64,000 bases of DNA from Microbacterium sp. Yaish 1 (GTDB lineage Bacteria > Actinomycetota > Actinomycetes > Actinomycetales > Microbacteriaceae). The first letter of the stretch is position 1. Every line of letters starts with the position of its first letter. A program made the position numbers and the translations under genes. The notes under the pieces were generated by a model that was given only the letters and a program-made list of their open reading frames with translations, had not been told where the DNA came from and did no database searches. The stretch lies in assembly GCF_002245215.1 (NCBI RefSeq), contig NZ_NPMR01000001.1:1364001-1428000 (forward strand), in the 5' to 3' direction. This document shows, piece after piece, positions 17,804-27,286 of this stretch.

Positions 17804-19966
17804 CTACGGGCCGGAGCGGAGCGCCCGCTCCACGGCGTCGACCAACGAGCGGTACCGCGGCAGCGACGCGAGGTCGTCGAGCATCACCACCCGGCCCGCG
17901 GCATCCGCCAGCGGCACCTGCCAGTTGGGATACTCGTCGTCGGTTCCGGGCTGATTCTGCACGCGCTTCTCGCCGACGGCGTCGACGAGCGAGACGCCGA
18001 GGAGGCGCGAGGGCGATGCGGCGAGGAAGACGTGGAGCGCCTCGACGACCTCCTGCTCGCTCGCGCCGTCGGAGATCAGCCCGCGGGAGCGCAGCTCCGC
18101 CAGCATCCGGTCGCGCTCGCGCTCGAAATCCGCGAGCTCGTCGTCGACCGACCGGGTCAGCAGGCCGAGCCGGGCACGCAGCGCGACGTGCTCGCCGTCG
18201 AGGTACCCGGCCGTGGGCGGCAGGTCGTGGGTGTTCACGGTGGCGAGCACGTCGGTGCGGTAACGCTCGGGAGCGAGCGGCCCGCCCGCGTCATCGGTCT
18301 CGAACCACAGCACCGACGTCCCGAGGATGCCCCGCTCCGCGAGGTAGTCGCGTACCCACGGCTCCACGAGCCCGAGGTCCTCGCCGATGATCAGCGCGCC
18401 CGCCCGGTGCGCTTCGAGCGCGAGCACGCCGATCATCGCCTCATGGTCGTAGCGGACGTACGTGCCCTCCCCCGGGCCGAGCCCCTCGGGGATCCACCAC
18501 AGGCGGAAGAAGCCGAGGATGTGGTCGATGCGCAGGGCACCCGCATGGCGCAGAAGCGATCGGAGCATGTCACGCAGGGGCGCATAGGCGTGCTCGGCGA
18601 GGGCCTGAGGCAGCCACGGCGGCTGGTTCCAGTTCTGACCCTGCTGGTTGTACATGTCGGGGGGTGCGCCCACGACGACGCCCGGGGCGTAGAGGTCGCG
18701 CAGCGACCACGCGTCGGACCCGGCCGTCGAGACGCCCACCGCGAGGTCGTGCATGATCCCGACCCGCATTCCGGATGCCGCGGCCGCGGTCGCGGCGTCC
18801 GCGAGTTGCTGATCCACGACCCACTGCAGCCACACGTGGAACGCGATGCGGTCCGACAGTCTGTCGCGCAGCTCGGCCACCGCGGGATCGTCGATCGCGA
18901 CCCCCTCCGGAAGACGCTCGCCGGTCGCCGCCTCGTGCTCGCGGACCGCGCACCACAGCGCGAAGTCGGCGAGGGCGGTGCCCTGGGAACGAGCGAAGGC
19001 GTCGCGCTGAGCTCGTCGCGCCGGCGAGAGGGGAACATCGTGGATGAGCGCGAGAGCCTCGCGCTTGGCCGTCCACACGAGGTCGCGGTCGATACGCTCA
19101 GGGTTCCCGTCAGTGCCGGCAGCGCTCTGCTGCAGCCGCGTGAATCGCTCCCGCGCCGGATCCGAGAGGTATGCCGCTTCGGGAATGAGCTCGGGACGGA
19201 TGTAGAGCGGCGCGAGGAATCGCCGCGACGACGGCAGGTACGGCGACGGCTCGATCGGCGTGGTCACCTCCGCGGCGTGCACCGGATTGATCAGGAGGTA
19301 GTCGGCGCCCGACTCCCCCGCGATCGCGGCCAGGTCGGCCAGGTCGGCGAAGTCCCCCATTCCCCACGAGCGACGCGAGCGCACGGAGTACAGCTGAGCC
19401 ATCAGCCCCCACGACCGCCGTTCCGCACCGCCCGGGGGCGGTGTCAATCGCCGGGGCGTGACGACGAGCGTGCCGCTTGCGAGGAGTTCACCCGCTCCGC
19501 CGTACTGTCGCGCCTGGATCGTGTGCCACCCCAGCGGGACGTCGGCGGGCACGGCGACCCGCACGCGCCAGCGCGTCCGGCCGTCGACCGTGCGGGCGAC
19601 CGGCTGCTGCTCGGGTATCGGCACGGGACGGATCGAGCCGTCCTCCAGCACGAGCGCGACCTCGACGTCGGAGCCATCGGCGACGTGCAGGTCGATCGCC
19701 CCGCTGCCCTGACGCACGACGGTCGACGCGGCCACGAGTCGGCGCCAGGGTTCCGCTGCTCGCTCCGCGAGGGCGTGCTCGACGGCCTCGCCATCGGCGG
19801 CCGCCACGCCCATCGCGGCGAGCACCGCACGCAGTGTCGTGCCGGGCACGTGGACCTGCTCACCGGAGAACGACCAGTACTCCGTCGCGATTCCGTAGGC
19901 CTCGGCGAGCGAGACGAGCGCCTCGTCGGGGGCGTCGCCGTCAGCACGCGCGTCGCTCATCGTCAT
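17804..19966 (-). CDS. malQ: 4-alpha-glucanotransferase (amylomaltase)
   Basis: This 720-residue enzyme transfers alpha-1,4-glucan segments between maltodextrins. It has an N-terminal extension of about 190 residues with a beta-rich domain (RWRVRVAVPADVPLGWHTI), typical of actinobacterial MalQ. The GH77 barrel shows SRRSWGMGDFADL, PSPYLPSSRRF, the nucleophile region LRIDHILGFFRLWW, the acid/base region IIGEDLGLVEPWV and NTHDLPPTAGYL. The start at 19966 is set by GAGGAG 8 bases upstream; 19987 is possible. It acts in the cytoplasm in glycogen/maltodextrin metabolism. Confidence 0.95.
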   Translation of the reverse strand: MTMSDARADGDAPDEALVSLAEAYGIATEYWSFSGEQVHVPGTTLRAVLAAMGVAAADGEAVEHALAERAAEPWRRLVAASTVVRQGSGAIDLHVADGSDVEVALVLEDGSIRPVPIPEQQPVARTVDGRTRWRVRVAVPADVPLGWHTIQARQYGGAGELLASGTLVVTPRRLTPPPGGAERRSWGLMAQLYSVRSRRSWGMGDFADLADLAAIAGESGADYLLINPVHAAEVTTPIEPSPYLPSSRRFLAPLYIRPELIPEAAYLSDPARERFTRLQQSAAGTDGNPERIDRDLVWTAKREALALIHDVPLSPARRAQRDAFARSQGTALADFALWCAVREHEAATGERLPEGVAIDDPAVAELRDRLSDRIAFHVWLQWVVDQQLADAATAAAASGMRVGIMHDLAVGVSTAGSDAWSLRDLYAPGVVVGAPPDMYNQQGQNWNQPPWLPQALAEHAYAPLRDMLRSLLRHAGALRIDHILGFFRLWWIPEGLGPGEGTYVRYDHEAMIGVLALEAHRAGALIIGEDLGLVEPWVRDYLAERGILGTSVLWFETDDAGGPLAPERYRTDVLATVNTHDLPPTAGYLDGEHVALRARLGLLTRSVDDELADFERERDRMLAELRSRGLISDGASEQEVVEALHVFLAASPSRLLGVSLVDAVGEKRVQNQPGTDDEYPNWQVPLADAAGRVVMLDDLASLPRYRSLVDAVERALRSGP

Positions 19967-19994
19967 GTCCTCGTCTCCTCGTTCCATCCCGCCC

Positions 19995-20531
19995 TCACGA
20001 ACCCGTCACCCGCTCGAACAGGCCGGGGTAGCTGAGCACGAAGCCGTCCGCGTCGACCGTGAGCGTGCGTCGGAAGTCCCGGTCGGTCGATTCGAAGCAG
20101 TACGAGCGCGGGCCGACGCGGGTGTAGCGCTGGCGCCCGAGCTCCACCTCGAGCGACGGAACCTGCACCCACGCCACTTCGATGTCGGCACGGCTCCCGA
20201 CCGCCAGTCCGAGACGCCGGATCGGGAGCGCATTGGTGGCGGGCGTCGCGGTGATGTCGAGGTCGGTCGCACCGGCGAGGTCGGGCCTCTCCTCGCCGTC
20301 GACCGTCCAGGCACCGTCGACATGCTCGATCTGCGTCGATCGTTCACCCGATGCGATCGATGCGTGGCGGAAGGTGCCGTCTGATTCCAGACTTACCGCG
20401 TAGCGACACGGCTCGTCACCGCCGTCGACCTCTCCGACGATGCGGATGCCGTCATCGGAATATTCCGTGATGCATCGCTCGATCGTCTCGACGGAACCGA
20501 TGCTCGTCCATGAGATCCGTGTCGTCCTCAC
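19995..20531 (-). CDS. Putative glycolipid-binding family protein (DUF1089-like)
   Basis: This 178-residue soluble protein has YAVSLESDGTFRHASI, WTVDGEERPDLAGATDLDIT, TNALPIRRLGLAVGS and a RQRYTRVGPRSYCFES segment. These match what I recall of the putative glycolipid-binding family, a beta-rich fold. The GTG start is preceded by GAGGAGG. It lies just before malQ, in the same direction. A ligand has not been shown; the family name is only a hint. Confidence 0.7.
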   Translation of the reverse strand: MRTTRISWTSIGSVETIERCITEYSDDGIRIVGEVDGGDEPCRYAVSLESDGTFRHASIASGERSTQIEHVDGAWTVDGEERPDLAGATDLDITATPATNALPIRRLGLAVGSRADIEVAWVQVPSLEVELGRQRYTRVGPRSYCFESTDRDFRRTLTVDADGFVLSYPGLFERVTGS

Positions 20532-20548
20532 GCGCCGCCTCCTCTCGA

Positions 20549-20564
20549 TGTTTCACGTGCAACA
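20549..20564. promoter_or_regulatory. parS-like site, one mismatch
   Basis: TGTTTCACGTGCAACA differs from the perfect parS at 33536 by a single base in the right half. It lies 17 bases upstream of the glycolipid-binding-type gene and about 12 kb from the main parS cluster. Confidence 0.55.
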
Positions 20565-20606
20565 TCGCGTCGCCATCCTGTCAGCGGCTCGGCGGCGACG
20601 GAACGG

Positions 20607-21935
20607 TCACTCGTCGGGGTTGCCGAGCGCGGTCAGCCGTGCGACGATGCCCGCCCGCTTCGGTGACCGCGCCGGCAGCATTCGCAGGCATAGCTGCAGG
20701 ATCTCCGCGTCGTCGGTGCCCTCGTCCGTCTCGACGTACGCCAGGAGCACGTCTACCGATGCTTCGGCCAGCAGCGCCTCGCGGAGCGATGCGCGGAGGC
20801 GATCGCGAACCTCCTCGGTCCCCGGAGCGCACGAGTCGGGCAGCACGGGGCCCGGATACGCCGCGAGCGCGACGCGGTGCGCGCCACGGTCGAGCAACGA
20901 GGCCACCTGTTGCGCATCGGTCTCGAGGTCCGCGGGCAGACGATACGGCCGCGACAGGGGCACGAGGTGCGGCGCGACTCGCTCGAGCATCCGCCGCAGC
21001 CGCACCATCTCGGGGCGGAGCGTGTCGGTGGCGTCGGGACCGTAGACGAGCTCGGCGAGTCGTTCCGCCGACAGCCCCTGCCGGTGAGTCGCGAGCATGA
21101 GCAGGATGTCGGCGTGCCGGGCCGACACCTCGACGACCCGCTCACCGCCGACACCCGCGATCTCGAGGAGCGCGCGATCCCTGCCGAGCACGCGGAGGGT
21201 CGAGGCCGTCGGAACCGAACCCGCCCGACTCCGGGATCGCGTGAAGCCGCGCGGACGCTCTGCCCGAGAGCGCAGCCGGGCGACGAGAACCTCGCTCTCG
21301 ATCGCACGTGCCGTCGCGTCGACGAGCAGCCGTGCCTGGGGACTAGCGGCCTCCGCACGGCCGGTCACGTCGATGACCCCGAGCAGTCGGCGGGTCTCCG
21401 GGTCGTGCACGGGAGCGGCCGTGCACGACCAGGGCTGCACGAGGCGATTGAAGTGCTCGGCACCCCGGATCTGCACCGATCGGTCGAGCTGCAGCGCCGT
21501 CCCCGGTGCCGAGGTGCCCACAGCGGACTCCGACCAGTTGGCCCCCGCGACGAAGCCCATGTCGCCCGTCAGGGTTCGGACGCTCGTGTCGCCCTCGACC
21601 CAGAGCAGCCGGCCGGCGGCATCCCCGACGGCGACGACGACCCCGGAGTCGGGGCTCGGGACGAGCAGCGCACGGACCATGTCCATGACGCCGGCGAGCG
21701 GGTGCGCGCTGCGATAGGCGGCGAGCGCGCGCTCGTCGAACTCGAGCGGAGGCAGCGCCTCGGCACCCACCAGGTTCGCCATCGACCGGCGCCACGAATC
21801 GCGGACGAGCGACCGCACGTCCTGCAGGCGGCGTTCGGCATCAGATCCGGCCAAGAGCTCGTCGTGCGCGCGCTCGATCAGCAGACGGGACGACTCGGGT
21901 GCGACATCCCACTGCGCGGACCACGACGAGGACAC
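20607..21935 (-). CDS. GAF-domain transcriptional regulator
   Basis: This 442-residue protein has an N-terminal helical region with VRDSWRRSMA, a GAF-like sensor domain (about 85-215: GDAAGRLLWVEGD, FVAGANWSESAVGT, RLLGVIDVTGRAE) and a C-terminal winged-helix-like region (about 255-340: VEVSARHADILLMLATHRQG, LRPEMVRLRRML). Proteins of this layout commonly sit beside ExaC-type aldehyde dehydrogenase and DUF779 in actinobacteria, so control of the operon at 10064-12026 is a reasonable guess. Start is GTG with a weak GGAG. Confidence 0.75.
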   Translation of the reverse strand: MSSSWSAQWDVAPESSRLLIERAHDELLAGSDAERRLQDVRSLVRDSWRRSMANLVGAEALPPLEFDERALAAYRSAHPLAGVMDMVRALLVPSPDSGVVVAVGDAAGRLLWVEGDTSVRTLTGDMGFVAGANWSESAVGTSAPGTALQLDRSVQIRGAEHFNRLVQPWSCTAAPVHDPETRRLLGVIDVTGRAEAASPQARLLVDATARAIESEVLVARLRSRAERPRGFTRSRSRAGSVPTASTLRVLGRDRALLEIAGVGGERVVEVSARHADILLMLATHRQGLSAERLAELVYGPDATDTLRPEMVRLRRMLERVAPHLVPLSRPYRLPADLETDAQQVASLLDRGAHRVALAAYPGPVLPDSCAPGTEEVRDRLRASLREALLAEASVDVLLAYVETDEGTDDAEILQLCLRMLPARSPKRAGIVARLTALGNPDE

Positions 21936-22013
21936 GGGCGACTCCGATCGGCGGTGAAGGAGCGCCCTCAGCCTAAGCCGGACGGGCTCCTCGCGGTAGG
22001 GCCCGTGGGCTCC

Positions 22014-23447
22014 TCACGCCTCGGAGCGCGCGGCCCACCACTCGCGCAGGCGCCGCTCCGCGGCATCCTCGCCGATCATGCCCTCGTCGAGTCGGATGTC
22101 GAGCAGGAACCGGTACGCCTCGCCCACCTCGCGGCCGGGGCCGATGCCGAGGATCTCCTGGATGCGGTTGCCGTCGAGCTCCGGGCGCATGGCGCCGAGC
22201 TCTTCCGCGGCCGCCAGCTCGTCGATGCGTCGCTCGATGTCGTCGTATGCCGACTTCAGGCGAGCCGCCTTGCGCTTGTTCCGCGTCGTGACATCGGCGC
22301 GGGTGAGGATGTGCAGTCGCTCGAGCTCGTCGCCCGCGTCGCGGACGTAGCGCCTGACGGCCGAATCCGTCCAGGCACCTTCCGAGTAGCCGAAGAACCG
22401 CAGGTGCAGTTCGACGAGGCGGCTCACCGACGAGATCGTGTCGGAGTCGAAGCGCAGGGCCTGCAGGCGCTTGCGCGCCATCCGGGAGCCCTTGATGTCG
22501 TGGTGGTGGAAGCTCACTCCCCCGCCGGGCTCGAGCTTGCGCGTCGCGGGCTTGCCGATGTCGTGGAGGAGCGCTGCGAGGCGCAGCACCACGTCGGGCT
22601 CCGCGCCGGGATGCCGCTCGTGCTCGAGCTCGATCGCCTGGCGCAGCACCGTCAGGGAGTGCTCGTAGACGTCCTTGTGGTGATGGTGCTCGTCGATCTC
22701 GAGGCGCAGCGCCGGCACCTCGGGCAGCACGAGCTGCATGAGGCCGGTGTCGACGAGCAGCCGGATGCCGCGTGCGGGATCGTCGGTGCGCAGCAGCTTC
22801 ACCAGCTCGCCCTGCACCCGCTCGGGGCTCACGATCGAGAGCGTCTCGCGCAGCTCGGTCATCGCCTGCCCGGTGGCGGGATCGAGCGAGAAGCCGAGCT
22901 GGGAGGCGAAGCGGGCGGCACGCAGCATCCGCAGCGGGTCGTCGCCGAAGCTCACGGCCGGATCGCTCGGCGTCCGCAGCGTCGTCGCGACGAGATCCTC
23001 GACCCCGCCCGTCGGGTCGACGAGGGACGGTCCCGGAACCCGCAGCGCCATCGCGTTGACGGTGAAGTCCCGGCGCGCGAGATCCTGCTCGAGCGTGTCG
23101 CCGAACTCGACCGTCGGCTTTCGGGTCACGCCGTCGTAGCTGTCCGCTCGGTAGGTCGTGATCTCGATCTGCTCGCCGCGCACCTTCGCACCGATCGTGC
23201 CGAAGGCGCGACCGATGTCCCACGTCGCGGTGGCGAGGGGCTCGACGACGCGCAGGATGTCGTCGGGTCGGGCGTTCGTCGTGAAGTCGAGATCGTTGGT
23301 CGCGCGCCCCAGCAGCGCATCTCGCACGGGACCGCCGACGATCGCCAGCTCGAAGCCGGCGCGCTCGAAGGCGTCGGCGAGCGTCGAGACGACCGGAGAT
23401 GCTGCCAGGGCGCCCAGGCGCGCGACACCCTCGGCCATGTTCAGCAT
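22014..23447 (-). CDS. cca: CCA tRNA nucleotidyltransferase
   Basis: This 477-residue enzyme adds CCA to tRNA 3' ends. It has the class II head motif IVGGPVRDALLGR, NDLDFTT (catalytic acids), RRDFTVNAMAL, RMLRAARFASQLGF, and an HD domain (LAALLHDIGKP, HHHDIKGSR). The start at 23447 has TAGGCT 7 bases upstream (leaderless type); an internal ATG at 23438 is possible. It is needed here, since neither tRNA in the window encodes its CCA end. In mycobacteria the same gene also lies near the murJ locus. Confidence 0.95.
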   Translation of the reverse strand: MLNMAEGVARLGALAASPVVSTLADAFERAGFELAIVGGPVRDALLGRATNDLDFTTNARPDDILRVVEPLATATWDIGRAFGTIGAKVRGEQIEITTYRADSYDGVTRKPTVEFGDTLEQDLARRDFTVNAMALRVPGPSLVDPTGGVEDLVATTLRTPSDPAVSFGDDPLRMLRAARFASQLGFSLDPATGQAMTELRETLSIVSPERVQGELVKLLRTDDPARGIRLLVDTGLMQLVLPEVPALRLEIDEHHHHKDVYEHSLTVLRQAIELEHERHPGAEPDVVLRLAALLHDIGKPATRKLEPGGGVSFHHHDIKGSRMARKRLQALRFDSDTISSVSRLVELHLRFFGYSEGAWTDSAVRRYVRDAGDELERLHILTRADVTTRNKRKAARLKSAYDDIERRIDELAAAEELGAMRPELDGNRIQEILGIGPGREVGEAYRFLLDIRLDEGMIGEDAAERRLREWWAARSEA

Positions 23448-23454
23448 GCGTCCG

Positions 23455-23460
23455 AGCCTA
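23455..23460 (-). promoter_or_regulatory. -10 element, leaderless type
   Basis: TAGGCT on the minus strand lies 7 bases before the cca ATG at 23447. Confidence 0.5.
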
Positions 23461-23492
23461 CCGGGCTCGTCCGCCCCTCCCCCAGCGCGGGA

Positions 23493-25010
23493 TCAGTCCG
23501 CGAAGCGCAGGAAGCCCGTGAACAGCAGCTCGCGCACGCGCGGCAGCAGGTCGGCGCGGAGCGCTGCGGCATCCACCTCGAGCAGGTCGGCGATCGCGGC
23601 GACGAGCACGCCGACGGGCAGGTCGCCGTCGCTGGCTCCGACGAGCGCCGCGAGGGCCGGATCGACATCGAGCACCCGTCCGAACCCCGCGCCCTGACGC
23701 AGCTCGATGACCTGCGGATCCTCCGCGCCCGGAGTGTGATGGCGTGCCTCGGTCACATCGGGTGCGACCCGCAGCACCGCGGCATCCAGGTCGGCGTCGG
23801 TCATGCTCGAGAGCCGCTGCCACGCGTCGAGCGACTCACCGATGTGGGGACCGAGAGCGCCGGGAATGCTTCCGGCGATCCGTTCGTAGCGAGCGAGGGT
23901 CGGGATGACGGCCGGCCGGTGCAGCGTGACGTAGCCGAATCCCACCGCGGTGACCCCGCGGGCGGCGAAGTCGTCGAGCCACGCCTGCACGAGCGGCGCG
24001 TAGGCAGGCGAGCCGGGCGCGGTGCCGCCGTCGCGGACCCACAGCTCGGCGTAGGCGAGCGGGTCGAGCTGCTCGCGTTCCACGACCCACGCATCGAGGG
24101 CGACGGACGACTCCGATACCCACGAGCGCACGCGGTCCAGACCGTCCTCGCCGGCACGGTACTCCCAGTTGCCGAGCAGCTGGGCCACGCCGCCCGGAGC
24201 CAGCACCGAGCCGACCTCCCGCACGAACGCGGCGACGAGGTCGTCGCCCGACATGCCACCGTCGCGGTACTCGTATGCCGGTACGCCCTCGACGCGGGGA
24301 GTGATCACGAAGGGCGGGTTGGACACCACCCGCCCGAACTGCTCGCCGGCGACCGGCTCGAAGAGGCTGCCGAACCGAGTCTCGATCCCATCGACGTCGT
24401 TGAGGAGGGCGTTCAGGCGCGTGAAAGCGAGGGCGCGCTCCGAGATGTCCGTCGCCACGACGTGGTCCCCCGCGCGCCGCGCACGAAGAGCCTGGATGCC
24501 GCACCCCGTGCCGATGTCGAGCACGCGTCCCACCGGGGATGTCAACTGCAGCCCCGCGAGCGTCAGCGAGGCGCCGCCGACGCCCAGGACATGGCCCGTG
24601 GGCAGCGGCCCGCCCACCGCTGCCTCGTCGAGGTCGCTCGCGATCCACCAGTGGCCCTCGCCCGCGGCATCCGAGATGTCCTGCGGTCGCACCAGGGCGT
24701 CGGGTACGACGAGGTGGCCGTCGAGGTGGGCGAGCCCGAGCTCCGTGAGGCCCGCCGCCCCGAGCGAGGGCAGCGCGGCGTCGACTGATGCGCGGGGCGC
24801 CGGCCCTCCCAGGAACAGCAGGCCCGCCAGCACGGCCAGCGCGTCGGTGCGGCCGGCCAGCACGCGCCGGGCGGGCTCGATGAGCCCGTGACCCACCGCG
24901 GTGTCGACCATCCCGCCCCAGAGCGCACGCAGGGCGTCGGCGCGGTAGCCCGCGGCATCCAGGTCGGTACGGAGCGCCGCGCAGCGGCCGGCGTCGGGGT
25001 GCAGGGTCAC
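23493..25010 (-). CDS. Class I SAM methyltransferase, HemK/RsmC-like
   Basis: This 505-residue protein has an N-terminal domain of about 150 residues, a central Rossmann methyltransferase (about 155-330: GRVLDIGTGCGIQALRARRA for SAM, VVATDISERALAF, and the VSNPPFVITPR catalytic loop) and a C-terminal alpha/beta extension with VTLHRPAVIPTL. The NPPF motif marks enzymes that methylate an amino nitrogen of RNA base, DNA base or glutamine. The target is unknown. The GTG at 25010 follows GGGGGA with too little spacing, so the start is uncertain. Confidence 0.8.
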   Translation of the reverse strand: MTLHPDAGRCAALRTDLDAAGYRADALRALWGGMVDTAVGHGLIEPARRVLAGRTDALAVLAGLLFLGGPAPRASVDAALPSLGAAGLTELGLAHLDGHLVVPDALVRPQDISDAAGEGHWWIASDLDEAAVGGPLPTGHVLGVGGASLTLAGLQLTSPVGRVLDIGTGCGIQALRARRAGDHVVATDISERALAFTRLNALLNDVDGIETRFGSLFEPVAGEQFGRVVSNPPFVITPRVEGVPAYEYRDGGMSGDDLVAAFVREVGSVLAPGGVAQLLGNWEYRAGEDGLDRVRSWVSESSVALDAWVVEREQLDPLAYAELWVRDGGTAPGSPAYAPLVQAWLDDFAARGVTAVGFGYVTLHRPAVIPTLARYERIAGSIPGALGPHIGESLDAWQRLSSMTDADLDAAVLRVAPDVTEARHHTPGAEDPQVIELRQGAGFGRVLDVDPALAALVGASDGDLPVGVLVAAIADLLEVDAAALRADLLPRVRELLFTGFLRFAD

Positions 25011-25138
25011 TCCCCCATTCAACCGTGCGGGCAGTCGAATAGCCGCACGGCCCGGCCCGCCTCGGATGACGCACAGCGGGGCCGCCCTAGACTCTGTGCG
25101 ACCCTGCGGTCGGGTATCGCAGCGGGTCGAGAACCGCC

Positions 25139-27286
25139 ATGACCGACATTTCCCCTGCCACCGCCCGCGCCCGTCGCGCCCGTCGCGGTGCCCGCGTGCT
25201 CGGCTGGCTCGCGGCTGCGGCGATCGTCGTGGCACCGCTCGCGTCTCCCGCGTCCGCTCTCGCCGAGACGCCGCCGAGCCCGGCCCCCAGCGCCAGCCCG
25301 ACACCGGACGCCAGCCCGACACCCGGGACCCCGGGGGTCGCCTCGCTCATCGCCGCGCCCGCCAACGGCGGAACCGTCGCGACCGGCGCCGACGCGGTCA
25401 TCTCGGTCGATCAGCGGAACGGGTCGCCGCGCGCACTTCCTGCCGGCACCGTCTCGGTCTCCCTGTCGCGCTCGGCCCTGACGTCGCAGCAGGCGGTCGT
25501 CGACTGGCTTCGGCCCGGCGACGACGCGGCAGAGGCGCTCCCGGTCTTCGAGGAGGTCGCCCGCGCCGATGTCGCCGAGCTCGCGGCGGGTGACGAACGC
25601 GCCACGAACGTGTCGATCTCCGCCACCGAGAAAGATCTCGTCGGCCTCGCCCCCGGCGTATACCCGGTCGCCGTATCCGGTCCGGGTGGTTCGTCGCGCA
25701 CTGTCATCACCGTGCCCCGCACCGACGCCCCGCCGCGCTCGACCACCGTCATCGTCCCGATCACTGCGGGAGCCCGCACGTCGGGACTGCTCACGGCGAC
25801 CGAGCTCACCGAGCTCACGGCCGAGAACGGCTCCTTGAGCGCGGTGCTGGACGCTGTCACGGGCACCCCGGCGGTGCTCGCCGTCGACCCCGCGATCGTC
25901 GCGTCGATCCGCGTCCTGGGCTCGAGCGCGCCGGCAACCGCGACGGGCTGGCTCTCGAGCCTCATGGCGCTGCCCAATGAACGGTTCGCCCTGCAGTTCG
26001 GTGACGCCGACCTCGCGACGCAGGTGCACGCCGGTCTGACGGCGCCGCTCGAGCCGACGACCCTCGCTCCCTACGCCGATCCGGCGAACTTCAGCTCCGC
26101 CGGGTCCACCACGGCCGCAGCCGTACCCGATCTGCGGCAGCTGCTCGCCGTCGGAACCGCAGCGAACACCGTCCGCGACATCTTCTGGCCCGCCGGCGGC
26201 ACCGCGGGACCCGACGTCGTCGCGGCCATCGATGCGCAGGCCGGGGCGGACGCCGACGCGCTCACCCTCGTGCCGTCCGACACCGTCTCCGGCGGCGACG
26301 GCGGCGTCCGCGCCGCAACGGGCGAGGCCGATCTCCTCATGTACGACCACCTGGTCTCCGCCGAGCTCGCACGCGTCGCGGCGGCATCCGACGACGCGCC
26401 GCTCCGCAGCGCGGAACTCGCCGCCGCCACGGCGCAGGTCGCGCTGAGCGGCGAGGGCCCCCTCGTCGCGACGATCGATCGTCCCGCGACGAGCTCGCGC
26501 GCCGGTGTGAGGACGGCCATCACCGCGATCACGGGCGCCACGGGCGCCACCCCGACGTCGCTGCAGGATCTCCGTGCTGCAGCGCCCGCGCAGGTCACCG
26601 TCGCCGACATCCCCGCCGATGCCGACCGCGTCGCGGCCCTGCAGCGTTTCCTCGCCGATGAAGAGCGCCTCGCGACCTTCGCGACCGCCCTGGTCGAACC
26701 CACCCAGCTGACGGCGCGCGAACGCACCGCCATCCTGCAGCTGATCGGCGACGCGTGGCTGACCGAGCCGACCGCGTGGGCGGCCGCCGTCGCGCAGCAC
26801 GAGGAGAACACCGAGAGCACGCTGGATGCCGTCGGCATCGCGAACCCCGGCACCATCAACTTCCTCGCCACGAGCGCCCCGATTCCCGTCACGGTCCGCA
26901 ACGACCTGCCCTGGCCGGTCTCCCTCGTGCTGTTCGCCGAGACCGGGGACCCCCGTCTGATCGTGCAGAAGGCGACGGTCGTCGAAGCGGGCGCGCAGCA
27001 GAACACCCGCGTCGACGTGCCGGTCGAGGCGCGCGTCGGAAGCGGTGAGACGACACTCAGCCTGCAGCTGCGGAGCACCGCGGCCGTGCCGATCGGAGCG
27101 CCCGAGGCCATCGGCCTCACGGTGCGCGCGGAGTGGGAGTCGGTCGGGATCACCGCGATCATCGTGATCGTCGTCGTCCTCATCGCGGGCGGCGTGATCC
27201 GAACGGTGCTGAAGCTGCGACGCCGGCGGAGCGAGAACGCAGCGCAGCAGCACGACACCCCCGAACAGCAGGAGAGCACCGAGTGA
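25139..27286 (+). CDS. DUF6049 family secreted/membrane protein
   Basis: This 715-residue protein has a signal sequence (RRGARVLGWLAAAAIVVAPL), a long extracytoplasmic region (about 40-660) and one C-terminal helix (ITAIIVIVVVLIAGGVIRTV) with a basic tail. Near the end, VTVRNDLPWPVSLVLFAET looks like an Ig-like fold. It lies directly before murJ, the position of the mycobacterial Rv3909-type gene, and its stop overlaps the murJ GTG. A role with lipid II flipping or the envelope is inferred from this fixed linkage. Confidence 0.82.
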   Translation: MTDISPATARARRARRGARVLGWLAAAAIVVAPLASPASALAETPPSPAPSASPTPDASPTPGTPGVASLIAAPANGGTVATGADAVISVDQRNGSPRALPAGTVSVSLSRSALTSQQAVVDWLRPGDDAAEALPVFEEVARADVAELAAGDERATNVSISATEKDLVGLAPGVYPVAVSGPGGSSRTVITVPRTDAPPRSTTVIVPITAGARTSGLLTATELTELTAENGSLSAVLDAVTGTPAVLAVDPAIVASIRVLGSSAPATATGWLSSLMALPNERFALQFGDADLATQVHAGLTAPLEPTTLAPYADPANFSSAGSTTAAAVPDLRQLLAVGTAANTVRDIFWPAGGTAGPDVVAAIDAQAGADADALTLVPSDTVSGGDGGVRAATGEADLLMYDHLVSAELARVAAASDDAPLRSAELAAATAQVALSGEGPLVATIDRPATSSRAGVRTAITAITGATGATPTSLQDLRAAAPAQVTVADIPADADRVAALQRFLADEERLATFATALVEPTQLTARERTAILQLIGDAWLTEPTAWAAAVAQHEENTESTLDAVGIANPGTINFLATSAPIPVTVRNDLPWPVSLVLFAETGDPRLIVQKATVVEAGAQQNTRVDVPVEARVGSGETTLSLQLRSTAAVPIGAPEAIGLTVRAEWESVGITAIIVIVVVLIAGGVIRTVLKLRRRRSENAAQQHDTPEQQESTE

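Noticed and set aside
20877..24788. 1303-codon plus-strand open frame across the GAF regulator, cca and methyltransferase genes
   Set aside because: Spans three recognised minus-strand genes and their gaps; no domain of its own.
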